The translations under genes and the position numbers were made by a program. Of a stretch of 64,000 bases of DNA, positions 19,396 through 32,574 are shown piece by piece; the stretch's first letter is position 1, and each line of letters begins with the position of its first letter. This stretch comes from Lunularia cruciata (lineage: Eukaryota; Streptophyta; Marchantiopsida; Lunulariales; Lunulariaceae), in contig OX419760.1 in NCBI GenBank assembly GCA_948567375.1, positions 24,862,001 through 24,926,000 of the forward strand, in the 5' to 3' direction. The notes beneath the pieces were generated by a model. That model ran no database searches. It saw nothing but the letters and a program-made list of their open reading frames with translations, and was not told where the DNA came from.

Positions 19396-22300
19396 ACTAA
19401 GTTAGGAATTATACTTGGAATCGCGGGAAAAAAAGCTGCAGTTCAGAGACATCCTTTGCTCATTTTGACATTGCAGTCGGATACCCAAGAACTTGTAATC
19501 GCCTTGAACTGAAGAACTCCAGCAAATAGGTTCCGTCGACTGCTGTTGCCTGGGACCCCGCCCGTGGATTGGAATCTTTGCGTTCAGAGAATACGGAGGG
19601 CATGAAGTACTGGATAGTTCTGTTGCCAAATTCTATCTTGTAGCACAGCTCTAAGCCGTGCAGTATTATTTCCAATATCTCAGTTTCCACTCCTTTAACC
19701 TTGGAGCACTTCTGTATGGTGGAAAGGATTGTGTGTAGGGTGCTCTGGCTGATAAAACCATTCTCACTATGAAAAGAAGGATAAGGCTTGAGCGTCATAC
19801 CCAGGTTGGAGAAATTTTGACCTAAAGTTATCAACCCACCTAAGAATACATGTGTGAGCCAATTCGGATCCACAATAATGAGATCCGAGTTAGGAATTTT
19901 TACTATACAACCAGCATCATCCAGGTAAGAAACAATTGCTTGCAAAACTTTGGACCCTCTATCAGTTTCGGGATCAAATGTCTTCAGGGTATCTACATTG
20001 GAACAACAAAACTTTTAAATTTAAAAATAACAAAGAACAACAAAAAATTTATAAAACTTCTGAATATGCCACACCGGAGACTTTCTAAATTCGGACTCCC
20101 GCACTGCTAGAATGGGAGATATTTCAGAACAACTACGAGGCACAATAGGAAACTTCGGTTGCAGAATATCTTCAAAGATGCTGAAAATATGATCCTTCAA
20201 TGGGCTAACTTGCTTCTTCTTCCGAGCATCGACACCGACCAAATCACATCCCGGAGCGATATCCAAGATACCGCTGAAATCACATTGAAGCTTCTCCACA
20301 ATGCCTCGAGCCCACCTTACATCCTCGTTCTCTAGCTTGTCCATGTGAGTGAGGACATCTAATACTCGAGGGAGACTGTGTCCCGTGATTTGACATTTAG
20401 ACGCTATGTAGCGTAACCACTCCTCAAATTCGCTCTGAAAAACTTCGTCTAAGTTGGACTTGATTCTATCTTGGTCCACATCATAGGGACTAAACACGAA
20501 AAGAAAAACAGAGGCTTGACTGGTGCGAGGAAATAAAATGTCTTGAAGACAACGAAAGATCTATTATCCCCCAAGGCCCCAGACAGCAATTTGAGCTTGT
20601 TTGTCGGCTTAGAGCAATTCCACTTCTATTCCAGTTGTTCGCAGCAACTTCTCCATTTTGTCTCCCGCACAGGTGGTTCCCCTGATGATCCTTGTCATGG
20701 TCTGGTGAAGCTGCGTTTTCCCTTCACAACAAGAATTGCAGTTACATGTGACTATTTGCTACCACATTAACAAAGCAACACCATTCAGATCAGTAAAGCA
20801 TTAATTTCTAATGCTACGGCGCGCGAATTACAGTGGCTTGATTGTGCAAATGCCAGAGTAGTGCTAGAATAATTCGCTGCTCAGCGTGACGTTGCATCTG
20901 TCCTCTAATTTTCAAATCGGAAACCTATATTTGATCTAAGAAGATTTCACCTGAGTAATACAGAGAAAAACAAGGAAAGAAAATTAAAATTTGAAAAGGA
21001 CAAAGAGAAAAGGATGGTTATAACATTACACACTGGCCATGAGTTGCAGAATTTTATATGCAGTAAAGCTACGACGACAAACCATACCAGACCTGAGTAA
21101 ACCTAAATTGCTTTCGAACGGTACGCTCAAAGAAAAACATTCAGTTTAGTAGCTCAAGTAGCTTCAGTTTAGTAGCTCAAGTCCAGGGCCAGAGCTTGTT
21201 GTATACATGATCAAACATATGCAGAGCAAACTTCAAAGTTTGAATGTATTTTTGTAAACTGACCTGCTTTTGGAGAGCCGCACAGAAACAAGCGTCCAGA
21301 CTTTGCGCCATCGAAAGTCAATCTGGCTTCTCGCAACACTGAAAAGTTGCTGCGAGGCATTGCGTTCCAGCGCCTCCTTTATCATCGATAATTTCCCATC
21401 TTCATCCCATGAAGTGTGAGTCAGATTGATTTTCTTGAAAGTATGATTCACTTCAAGAACTTCCATCAGTTCTTTGAAATCATCTTCAGTCAGATGATTA
21501 CATTCACCCAAAGAAAGGACAGTGAGGGAAGTGTTGAATCGAAGAGATTTGAATAGTAAGCCCCATACAGTAAGTCCACGACAGGTAATTTTGAGTTCAT
21601 GCAATGTGTTGTTGTCACGAAGTGCCATGCAGATCTCCGCTACTTCCGCGACTTCCATTGTAATGTAACTGAGTATTCGCAAGGATTGACTTGAACGTAG
21701 CAAGTTTTTAGACACTCTCCCACATCGAATACACCATCTGAAGGCTTGTTATCGACTGGTTACAACAAGCCCCGGTGAAGACCTTTCGCAAAAAGTTACC
21801 CAGTCCGTTATGAAACAGGACTAACACCAACCTCTGCAAAGTTGCACTCCGCACCAAAGCTTGGGACAAAAGGTCATTATTCTGATCATATATCATGTCT
21901 CTTGGAGACACTTTGTTGAGGTACGTGTTCTCCATCTCCAACTTCAAAGTCTGGAGTTGAGCGCATTTGACTATCTCCGCAAGGTGCCTATTATCGCTCC
22001 GATATCGAACTCCCCTTATGTGAATGCACCTCAGAGCGGAGCAAGGATTCCCTTGAAAACCTATGGCCAAGTGTCACATGCACGTTGCAGTCGACGTGCT
22101 GCTATCTCCATGACCTCTATGCAAACTCAAATCAAAATCTTCTAAAGTACTTCTATGCTGCAATATTGATCCCAGTAAAGAAAACATCACTTCTACATCG
22201 TAGACACATGATTTCGTATCCACCATTATACAGATAAAAAATTAGAGAAGGATTGGAGCGCAGGGGTCGCAGTAAACAATCGAGTTCACTGTACTAAGTT

Positions 22301-22647
22301 GGGTCACCCACGGGTAAATCAGAGATAACGAAAATATGGTCCTGCTGAGACCGATAGCCTCAAACACTCTACGTCGAACTTGAGTTCGTTCCTCCGTGCT
22401 CAAAATCCCAGGACCGCCTATGATGCTCCAGAAAAAATCACCATATTTCGGATCTTTCCAAATCTTGAGAAAAACAGGTGAGTGATCCCCCTTCAACCTA
22501 CTGCAATAGCTCCAGGAGTGCAAATGGGAGCTCAATTTCGTCGTGGATTTCTGCATTATCTCTTTTCTCGACCTCTTCTACATACCCAATTCTATGCTGT
22601 CTGTGGTCACTGGCAGCAACATTCGACCCTTCAGTCTGCTCTAGCAT
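19396..22647 (-). pseudogene. Broken Roco gene: LRR, ROC GTPase and COR domains (TORNADO1-like)
   Basis: Roco proteins are large GTPases with leucine-rich repeats, a ROC domain and a COR dimerisation domain; the plant member is TORNADO1. Leftwards: ATG at 22647 (N-terminus ending FALLELLQ, then a stop/frame change), FLKIWKDPKYGDFFWSIIGG (near 22470), LRRs (22070-21250) with a one-base frame change near 21725, a probable intron (about 21230-20770), ROC with a P-loop-like EGKTQLHQTM (near 20715), QIAVWGLGG (switch), TSQASVFLFVFSP and the THMDK specificity motif (near 20345), an intron of about 70 bp, and COR (19945 down: YLDDAGCIVKI, VDPNWLTHVFLGGLI). In the ROC frame there are stops at 20611, 20566 and 20563, and COR changes frame near 19510. 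Coding ends at about 19400, where a LINE tail begins; the missing C-terminal part resembles 332-870. Confidence 0.8.
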
Positions 22648-25157
22648 GATCTCCGATACTGTACCTCACAATCTGCCTAAATGACACGGGATGAAGTAGA
22701 TATAACCCCGACTTGAACTTAAGCAGCAGAGAAAGTCCTAGCTGATTGGTGCACTATGCGTCTAGTTTATCAATGCGTCCGTGCATTGAATCGAAGGGAA
22801 CAATGAAGAAAGACAGGCGGAATCGATCAACATCCGACGCACGAGAGAATGCTCCAAGCGACGGTAGGAGGAGAGAGAATTGAGGAAGGAAGAGAAGCGG
22901 AATCGTGCAGGACCGCAGCTAAATGTGTAATACTGACTCCTGTTTCCGTAAATACAGAACTACAATCTCACCTACAACAGGATCGAAAGAAACAATTCAT
23001 CCGGAGTAGATGAACAACACATGTGCGGGAAACAATACATGACCGAACATGTGCCTTCCTTTAAACCAACCAGGAACCTCATGACGATCGTAAAAGCTAG
23101 TCGAGAGATTCATCGGAAACATTCGTTAAACACGTGACGGGGGTGCACAAGTGCATGGAAGTTATTGTGCGAGTTTGACCAATCTCACAGACACACTAAA
23201 AATTACACTGTTTACTACGAAAGTCCTAAGATACACTGGTGTATAAGGGACGCTGCGGAAACTTCTTATTCGCTGTACACACCTTAGAAACTTAATCATC
23301 ATCATGTCAAACATGTTGTTCACAATCGCGAGTTTAACTCCGGTTTGAACCTTAAGTTTTATTTTCCTGTCACGTGAGAAACTAACGAGTTTCAAAGAAA
23401 AGCTCACTTTTACTATGCGGGCAACGTTAATAAATGAGGATTTCACGGATTCCACATAGCAGGATAAATCTCGTCGAAACTATGCTCTGGTCAAATCTCG
23501 TCGCTCGGCTGGCTGGCCAAATCAACATAGTCGTCAAAGAGCTTCTCTTGCTGCAGTCCATTTGGCAAGTCCAAATACCTGGCGAGAATGTGTAGCTGAA
23601 CATAGCAGGAACACAACCTAACAAATGCTTCAATAATGGACATCCATATTTATACCCCAGCTATTCATAACAATCTTTTCAACATTTCTTAAATCCCCTT
23701 CTCGCACTATATTGGGACCCAAACAGAGCCGGAAGTGCCCACGTCATCGCTATGAGCAGAATAAAGAATGGAGTTGGATATATTTCAAAAATCGCAGTAT
23801 ATGACAGCGTGTATCAGATTGAAAATAGTCAAACTTGGTTAATTTGTGCTAGTTGAAATGGTTATGGTTTGCTCTAAGGGTGATACAATTCTTTGTAAAA
23901 GTTGCACCTCACCCCCTTCAGATCGTGCGTACTTTTGGGGAAGCGTTAGGATGAATGATATGACCATGGTTTGTTAACATGCATTGTGAGTAGTCACAGT
24001 AACTGTGAAAATCATTCACGTCAAGTAGCGCATTTCTAGGGTTTCTTACTGACTCTCTAGGGAATAATATCTCGAAGAGGATGCATCGAAAGACTTAAAA
24101 CATGGTAAGAGCTTATTTGTTTACTCATGGTATTCCACTGCTTGGGTACCGGAGGGAAACGCAAGCACTAGAACGTATGTCTGCTACAAAGTCTAGATAT
24201 GGTAAACTTTTGTAAGCTGCATTCATGTTGAGGAAGACATTCCGCTCTTCAGAACTCATGTTTTAGTGCAGAGTAAACAACAGCCATTTGAAAGTGACGT
24301 TTCTCACTCTAGACTCTAGCGATATCTAATTTACGCAAATTTGCATTTACTAAAACACAAGAGTCTGGCAAATACAGGTCACTCTGTCTACTTTCTCAAA
24401 CCCCTCACTTCTTTTCAACTGACTCCAAGCTTCTGCAAAGGAAACTGCATATATTAAGCACAAAGCATAGTACATGAGAACGGATACAAGTGAACATTTG
24501 GCAGATGGATCTACTCCACGTCATTGAGTTCATAAAATTGGGAACCATTTTCTAAGGACGGGTAGAAGAGCTTGGATTGCTGACAGTAAGTTTGTCATCC
24601 AACCTACACAAAATTGGCTCGTTTGAGTCTCCTAAGGAACCCCAAAGAAACACTGCTGGTTGCATGTATATAGATATCAAGGGCAGCTGAATACAACTTA
24701 CAGACAAAAGCAGTGAATGTTCTCGTCGTCGCTTAACTAGAGGATGAAATTAACTATAGTACTGAATCTTCTGCTATACTCTTCCAAAAAGAAGGACGTC
24801 TACTGAATTACATTTCATCAACCTTCTCCATCCAGCTTCTGTCTATCTACAATAAAGCGAAGCATAGGAGAATACACATTTTACTTCATCATCCTCTTCT
24901 TAACTTCTACGTTACAACTTTACTCGACCCGGCTGCTCGAACTATCAAGTCCTCGTGAATGCAATGTACTAGTTGAGGAGACCTAAACCGTATGAACCAT
25001 GATTATGCCCAGCGTACTTCTGATACTTCTGACCTGACAATTGCAGGAAACAGTGTAGGTCCGTAGAACTTCATTGGATACAAGTCCCATTTCTTCTGCA
25101 GCTTGCCAAGAGCACTGGTGCTTCTGTTTAAAATTTCACAAAGGAAGATCTATTTCC
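22648..25157. other. Intergenic region between Roco and START genes
   Basis: No coding region can be supported. The minus-strand frames at 23455-23162 and 23633-23427 have no recognisable motif. The part next to 25157 would hold the 3' UTR of the START gene and the part next to 22648 the promoter of the Roco gene. A duplicated TTCAGTTTAGTAGCTCAAGT occurs earlier, at about 21139-21182, in the Roco intron. Confidence 0.4.
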
Positions 25158-27320
25158 TCACAACGTTCTAGATCGAGATCTACGAAGTAACGAGGTCAGA
25201 GACTTCTGCGGTCTGACGACTCGATTTACGATACAAGCTGCAGCAACCCTGGCTCCAACTGACGAAGACCCACGCATAACCACCATGGCTCCACCTAGTA
25301 ACAAAAGACCTTTCGCGAGTTGTCTTTTGGACCTCGTTCGTGTCAGCGGTGATATTATAGATTCTTCTACAGCTACCATCTCAGAGCCAGACGTTTCTTC
25401 CTTCATTTCCTTCAATTGAGGCGGCACCTGTACAGTTTCACAACCGGATAGAATGAATTTCTATCACAAAAACATTTTCAAGCTTGAGATTGCGTTTTCG
25501 CATTAAGCAAAGATGTTGTGCTGAATGGAACTGAACTTATGAATACGAACGGAACTTTGCGGAAAAGAGTAGGAAAAGGTTGGTTAAGAAGCTTGAAAGT
25601 ATGTTACCTTCTGAGCAAGAGAAACTGCGTTTGCACTTAAGTGTAAACAAGGAGGTCTCAGTGCATAGCGACGCAAATGAGTATCCATTTTTAGCACGTA
25701 GCTCCAGATCCCCCGACTGAAAGCCAATTTCGCCATGTCCCGCCTCATTCCCATGTCCTCTTGATGAATCATCGTGATTTCACATGCATTTCTGCCTGAC
25801 ACTGTAACCAAAACCAAAATGTGGTTATCAACATAACATCCTTGAGGAATACCACATTTTAGATCAAATCACGGTTCTATTTTAAATGACGTGAAGTGAA
25901 GAGCTTACAGTTTCGTATCCGCCATCCTGAATTGTAGACTTCTACACGCTTGAACCTGGGCTGTCTCAGAGCCAATTTGTGTTCACATGCCTGGAGACTC
26001 AGATTCAAGCTTTGTGAGATTAGCCAGTAAACAGAGAGTCGTAGTTTCAGGAACCTTGCCACCACCTCTCTCGTTCAGAACTACTGAGAAAAAGGAAATT
26101 TAACTCAATCCGCTATTGAACGAGGCTATACAGAAAGGCAGCTTACCTTGATGTAACAGTAAAAAGACTTATCTTCCCCCTCCCAAACACGCCAAACTAG
26201 AACATACTCCCTAGGGGAAAGAAGTGGAAACTTCTTCACGCTTCGACCGAATTCCACCCCTATAGCCTGAATGACTTCCAACTGTTGATGTTGAGCCAAT
26301 GTCTTATCCCATTCGGATCGAAAATCGCTGTCCATGTAAAAATCGCGAACCACCTCACTGGTAACGTTCTCAAAGATAGTGGAGCTCAAATACTCTGTTG
26401 GTCCACCGTCCTGCACAACTTAAACACGGATTTCGTTCATATTTGCCAGAAAATTTTGGTGAACCCTGCAATCAAGCAAATGCATACCGAGAAGAGAACC
26501 CACAATCTTCTACAAATCCATTAAGTAATCCCTTACTAAAGTTTAACACTTTCAAAGTTCTTGCTCTCTAAACTGCCCGACCCGAGATTCGAAAAGGTGA
26601 AAAGTGGGGTTGATGCAGATGCAGATGCCCAAGATGACCCAGTGCCATAGACAACAGCAGATCGAAGTGGAATTTGAGTACAAGATAGCCAAAGGTGGAG
26701 ATTGCCCAAATCCTGAAGTTTCCAGACTAACCTTAGGATCACGGCGCTTAGCTACATATGAGACAGAGTCGGCCTTCTTCTGTATTGCCGGCTCCCAAGC
26801 AGACTCTCCAGCTTCGTCCTTTCCTTTTAAGCAATGAATTAGCTTCCGAAGATCGTCATCCGTTACCGTGACTTCGTTGCTTGTTTCGGTAACACGTACA
26901 GGAGTAATGGGACTGTCACTGCAAACCGATTGGTGCGGACTTATCTTAGCATCTCATGAAATTCTGTACACCTCTTCGCAGAAATATTGTACTCGACAAA
27001 TACATTCAGTGCCCAGGCAAGAAATTATACGAATGATATTAACAACAGAAAGAAAAAAAACAGTGGGCGATGACACTGCTCTGTAAATTACCACCGGATG
27101 AGTCTCGAAAAGTGAAAATGCCATCACTTAAATATAATCAAACTACAGAACTATGCAAGAAAGCACAAATTGGGTCTCACCCCGATTTGTAGGCAAAGAT
27201 TGCAAACGTAACGCGAGACCGGATCAAAAGGCGCACTAGATAACAGCAAAACACGATGGCCAAAGCGACCCAAGTCGCCGATCCCGCCGTCTTCCCCACC
27301 CATTCCTCCCCTGTTATCAT
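25158..27320 (-). CDS. START-domain membrane protein, CP5-like
   Basis: START domains bind lipids; this plant subgroup (CP5-like) has membrane segments outside the domain. Six exons splice with GT..AG ends and consistent phases: 27320-27181, 26918-26732, 26410-26147, 25990-25909, 25801-25608, 25427-25158, giving 378 aa. Residues 1-46 hold a membrane segment (AIWVALAIVFCCYLVRLLI). START runs from about 65 to 285: VTDDDLRKLIHCLKG, the exon junction RRDPK/DGGPTEYLSS, VRDFYMDSDFRSEWDKTL, KKFPLLSPREYVLVWRVW, FYCYIKACEH, VYNSGWRIRN and ITMIHQEDMGMRRDMAKLAF. The C-terminus has a second hydrophobic segment (AKGLLLLGGAMVVMRG) and ends SRSRTL before TGA. The start is the ATG at 27320 because only that frame enters the membrane segment and joins exon 2 in phase. 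It looks intact. Confidence 0.85.
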
Positions 27321-28480
27321 CTCCACAAAAAACACTCAAATTTCTCGAAATTCCAAACGCCTGTTTCTCATTCTCGGCTCATCCACCAGTAAAATTCCGG
27401 CTCTTCTACAGCACTAGGTCATCCCCAGATGCCACCCAACACTTGAGAAACCTCCATGAAACCCCAACCCTCCGAAAACAGAGACTATCGAAAAGGAGAA
27501 ACAACAATAATATCGCCGTTGATCGCCTAGTTCCAGTACCCTGAAACCCACCGCCCTCGCTAAGGAAGCAATTCAAAGCTCCGACATGATTAAAACACTT
27601 GGGCAGTCTTATACCCCCAATATTGACCTCGCTATTTCAAACTCTTACGAGGCTCTAATGAATGACTGCTTGCAGATTATATCCCAGCGTAGATGTAGGA
27701 GGCAGCCACACCAGCATACACGTGTGAGGAAACTTATTCTAGGCTTTTTCTATTCCACTCATGCGTGTCCTTCATGGTGCTGCTTTTGGATAGGTCTACG
27801 CTAAAGCTTAGCTGAATCCGCTTTGGGCGGATTGCACCACAGCCAGGGAGAAGATTCAGAAGACCTCCCAGTGCTCTCGGGCCACTCCCATTCACTACTT
27901 TCTGCCCATGAAGACTACTGTACACTACTGTACTACTTCCTCTTTCTCTCTTTCTTTCTGCTGCTGCCTGTTGTGTCTCTCACCTCGCCTCCTCTCCACT
28001 CTATCCTCCACCACCACTCGTCTTCTCCCTCCCCACACATTCCCCCATCTGCCACCGCATCTCTCCCCCAACTGCCGTGGCTGCCTCCCTCCCCCCACCA
28101 CCTCAACTCTACAAAAATTCTCGCTCCAAATTCATTCAGACCAGACCTTGTGGGGGAATGAAACACGGTCACTTCAGGACAGCAGATCCTGCGCCAGCGC
28201 TCGGGGTGGGGGAGGACTTCTCGGGAATCTGTATAACTCCCGCTGTTGGGAATAGAACCACCGGGAATGTCCTTCGCTATATCGAGAATATTCTGGAAAT
28301 CTCGCCTGTTTCACTTCCCGATGACACCTTGCTGGGTACTGGAAATACCCATAATCTGCCGGGCAGAGTTTACCCTCTACCGGTAACTTCCCGGCGCTCG
28401 AGCACTTGAGCAGTTGACACTGATTCTCTTCTCTTCCGCCGTGAACCACAGGATGAAATGGCGGTGACAAGTTTTCGGTC
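27321..28480. promoter_or_regulatory. Upstream region of the START gene
   Basis: Relatively GC-rich, with a long pyrimidine-rich tract (about 27930-28110, CTTCCTCTTTCTCTCTTTC-like on the plus strand) as often seen near plant transcription starts. The open frames here are low-complexity by-products of that tract. No exact promoter elements can be assigned. Confidence 0.35.
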
Positions 28481-30711
28481 AAATATTATAATAGGCTATC
28501 TTAAGTCGTACATCAGTACCTTTTCTACTTCTGGAATTATCGATTACTATAGAGGTCGTCATTATGAATTAAAATATAATATTTACGTCTTCTATTTTGG
28601 AAAAAAGTATATATTTCATGCTCCCCATGTAGATGGTATTTCTATATATTTTTGTTTCCATTTGAGCTTGTCAATATTTTTTGGTTTTGGAAATTGCCTT
28701 TTCCATACACATTCCTGATATATCGGATGTAAGGTCACTATCATAGATGATTGCACTCGCTAAAGTATATTTTGTTTATTAATGAGTGAATTACACTTTA
28801 TGTATACAGGTACTTTAGATCTATCTTATCGCTGATGAATAAACCATTGTAAAGATGAATCTTTCATTGTTGAAAGATATGGATAGATCTCTGCCATCAC
28901 GTTAATGTTATGATTATCAAACAAGTCATTGTCATATTAATGGCGTGGTTGCGCTAATATTATTTTTGTAGTATATTTTTCTTAGATATAATAAAAGGTT
29001 CTTGTTCTTGTCTTCTCTCGACGGTTTTCTTATTGAAATCGAAAGTATTCATACCTAGTCTTCGTCATGTGGCTAAGCTTTTTAATCTATACTAAAATAT
29101 ATAGACTGTGAACAGTGATAACATCGTCTTTGATGATCCTTTCACTTTTAGATAATTAAATTGTAATCTTTCTTTGATAGTGTTCTTATTCCTTTCCTAC
29201 AGTTTCTAATAGTTGTTAACTTTTTGGGACGCGCATGTTGGCAATCAACGAAAATGATTTTAATATTGAAGGTAAAGAAGTGGAATGTTTATTCCGATGG
29301 CTGAAAACTTTTGAGTTCAAGTGTCTTATGTTCTGATTTTATATTGCAAAAGTGGGAGAAAGATTTATAGCATATTGGGTAACTATATTCATAATACCCA
29401 GCAAAACCCATCTTGTTCTATGTTTCTTCCATCCACAAGAGATTGATAGACTTTAAAAAATTAATTTATTAGAAAACGTTTCTTTTTGCCTCTAGATTAG
29501 TTGCCAAGGACTAACAACTCTGCAATACCTTGCAAATACTATGGGCGATTCTTAACGAAGCAAATGTATTCTTCATCTGCTTCGGTTTATGTCAAGATGT
29601 TCCTTTTTGATTAGCTTGTTAGTATTAAAGTTCTCAGTTCGTCGAGAGGCGGTTTTCATTCAATTTTCTTTGAATATCGCTTTGATTTTAAGGTATTGAG
29701 AAATGGGGACAGAAGCCATTCGAAGAACTGGAGATCCAAAATTCATTGAATGCAAATGAAATGCATGATATGATATGTAATGTACACAAAAGATGTGCAA
29801 GACTAAATTAGAAAAAGGAAAGGAGATGAACCGGAAACACCTGATCGAACTTAAATTTGTCGAATGCTATCTAGAGACAATTAAGAGCAGCACTTGTATA
29901 CGAATAGCATACATCGGTAATAGATAAACAGCGCATTTAGAGAAGAAAGCTCAACGGGGAAACGACAACGTAATGAGCCAGACTGGAAAATTTAATTTAA
30001 TCGGAAGTCCCGAATCGTGTAGAAGCCACGAAGACAGTCGAAAGGAGTCAGACGATCGAGAGGATGATTGAAATCGCTGGGAGGAAGGAGGAGATGAAGC
30101 CAAGCGCTAGAGGACGGGGATAGAGTATACCGCAGCATGTGCTATGAACACATGAAGTTCTAAAACACTAAAGCAGTTGAACGAAGCAGAAGGCGATCAT
30201 AGTAAGCCTCTTTGAAAGCAAGCAAGAGCAATTTAACGGGTGTAATACATACATAGTGTTGAAATAGCTGAGTGAATATCATTATCTCTCGAAACTAGTT
30301 TTTCTTTTAAAACTCATGAATGCCAAGTCAAACTTTGTTGCTTCCAAAAGTGCCACTCAAAGTAATAACAATGCCGAGTAAGGGAAAGGCGGGAACTTCC
30401 ATAAGAATGGCAGGAACAAATGAAGCTTAAATTCCCCCTACAGAGTAGAAATAGGCATAAACAGAAGAAATCGGGCTTCAATGCAAAATCGTGAACAGGA
30501 GAACAAAAAGGAGGAGAGACATACCTCGTTAAAACCTTGTCTACCTTGTTAAAAGAAAGCAAAATATAACAGAATGGGATGCATTCAAAATATAAAATAA
30601 TAAAACTACTAAAGAGAAAGATCAATGAAAAATAAAGAGTGCCCCTAATAAGAGAGGTGGGAAAGTTTATGTTATGTAGGAAGAAGGAAAGGGCTATTGC
30701 ATAGAAAACAC
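28481..30711. other. AT-rich intergenic region
   Basis: No gene, repeat family or RNA could be recognised. Open frames are short and lack motifs. Confidence 0.4.
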
Positions 30712-31600
30712 AAAGGATGTGAAGACCCCATCAAGTTGTACAAGGGTGAGACAAAAAAGGTAAATTGGAGCTAAGCCCCAGTAGAGTCTACATGAGAAAG
30801 CTGCCATACTGCACCTAAGATATCCGAGCTATGCAAGTCATACAGTCTACAAACAACTAGAGCATCCGAAGAAGCATCACCTAGTGTAATTGCTCTCCTA
30901 TGGATTGCACCAGCCACTGCCCTTTGAAGAGCAATGGACACACGCTGTCTAAAATATGCTACAAAGTGTGAGAGTGAGAGTGGTAACCACTAGCGCCTAA
31001 CATGATAAGCTCACACGCACTCCCTAATAGATGTGTCAAACATCGTGTCCATCGCTCCATATAACTCCAAGGCTAGAGGAACAAAGAGGTGACCTTCTTG
31101 CATACCCCTATACTTAAAGACCTTGCAAGCTGCCCATCCAAGGGGATAGGTAATCACTCCCTCCGAACTTGTATCACGTGTAGGGTCTATAACCAAGACA
31201 TCCGCTATTATCACTTGATCATCTCGGACCAAGTATAAGTTTGCCCTGACATATGTCATCTACAAAGCATAAGAATGCTCCTTCCAAGCCAAGTATCCAC
31301 TCTCTCATGCCATAGCAAACACTATGTCCTTAATATCATCATGGGTAGCTATCCTATGTGCTCCAAAAGGACAGTGTCATATGGACCTTAGCTGCATCTA
31401 GTGTAGAACCACACTCACAAGTGCATAATGAAGATGCAGATTGGTGAACCAAACCTAGGCAGAACCTCATTGGTGTAGAGAAAATAAGTAGTGTAAGTCT
31501 GAATGCCCTAACGCACCATCGAGCTAGGATCCAAGAGCCTACACCCTTGCCAGAGCAAGAGCAAAGACGTGCTTTAGTAGCTTGAGGAATGGACAACTAA
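30712..31600 (-). mobile_element. 3' fragment of a non-LTR retroelement (LINE)
   Basis: Minus strand, right to left: 31596-31354 encodes GVGSWILARWCVRAFRLTLL and, near its end, CTCECGSTLDAA, a Cys-rich motif; 31259-31011 encodes VRANLYLVRDDQVIIADVL, VIDPTRDTSSEGVITYP and VFKYRGMQEGHLFVPLALEL. I recognise this as the region after reverse transcriptase in a plant/algal LINE-like family (zinc-knuckle-like segment and endonuclease-like segment with TDPTR and KYR..QEGH..P), from memory only. Frames are broken. The remaining 30985-30712 is its end and is duplicated at 19113-19379. The RT itself is absent (5' truncation). Confidence 0.65.
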
Positions 31601-32574
31601 GAGAGAATGTAGCATATCCTGACACTATCACTCCATCAAGGAAGAAGGAAGAAGTGCAGAAGTACATGTGTGAAAAGGCAAGATAGTGGAGTGTAAAGTG
31701 GGAGCACAAGGGACGAGGTCCTCAAATTAAGGGAAATGAAGCACAAGATACTGAGACCACCAATTAATGGGAATACTAATTGCAACCATTTGCAAAGTAT
31801 AATATTGGGTATCCAAGACATACCAAAGAACATGTATTTGATTTAAGGTATATGTAGGTGCATATAGATTAACATAAAAAAATTTATTTCCCCCATTGTA
31901 GCTACTAAATAATTGTGATTGGATTTAAAGTTCAGTAAATTAAATTAGAGATGAAGAGCGTTGTTTGAATAAATAGTGATCTAATTTCTTTCAGAATGAT
32001 TGGAACTTTTTGTTGCTTCTATATTTTTTAGTTGCATTCAAGAGATGATTAGACCTCTTTATCTTCCTCTAAGTCTTTGTTGCATTGATGAAATAATAAA
32101 ACACTTATACTCTTCTGACTCTTTCTTGTAAATCCTTGAAAAACCTAAGCTTGAATTTACTATACAATTGTTAGTATTATGTATGATCAAATTAGTGTTA
32201 ATATTATGGTTCTCCATGGACATTCATTTCTCTATAGTATAAATTATATAAATTCATAGCTAATCTAAAATGTAAAACTAGGGAATCAAATATAAAATTC
32301 TTGAATTTCATTTGCCAATTATCTGAATCTATCACAAATCAAAATGTTCTTGAAATAAAAAAATTGTTATTTATATCTAGTGTGGATGTAGGGCATCACT
32401 CCACTAGTAGTTTATCATTAAGTGTTTTCATACACTTGAGAATAAGGAATTTCATTTGAGAATTTTAGTAAGTAGTCATTATCTACAATAAAATACATCA
32501 ACAAAAGAAAAAGTATCATCATGTACATGATATTGATGATAATAGAAAATTTGTGCATATATACATCGCTACAC
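31601..32574. other. AT-rich spacer, no gene supported
   Basis: Nothing recognisable on either strand. Confidence 0.4.

Noticed and set aside
27151-27339. 62-codon frame MSVFCGDDNRGG in the START gene first exon
   Set aside because: The alternative frame from ATG 27320 gives a membrane segment and splices in phase with exon 2; the track frame does not.
27823-28409. Overlapping Pro/Ser/Leu-rich open frames of 79-115 codons
   Set aside because: They are by-products of a pyrimidine-rich tract open in several frames and strands; no domain or splice evidence.
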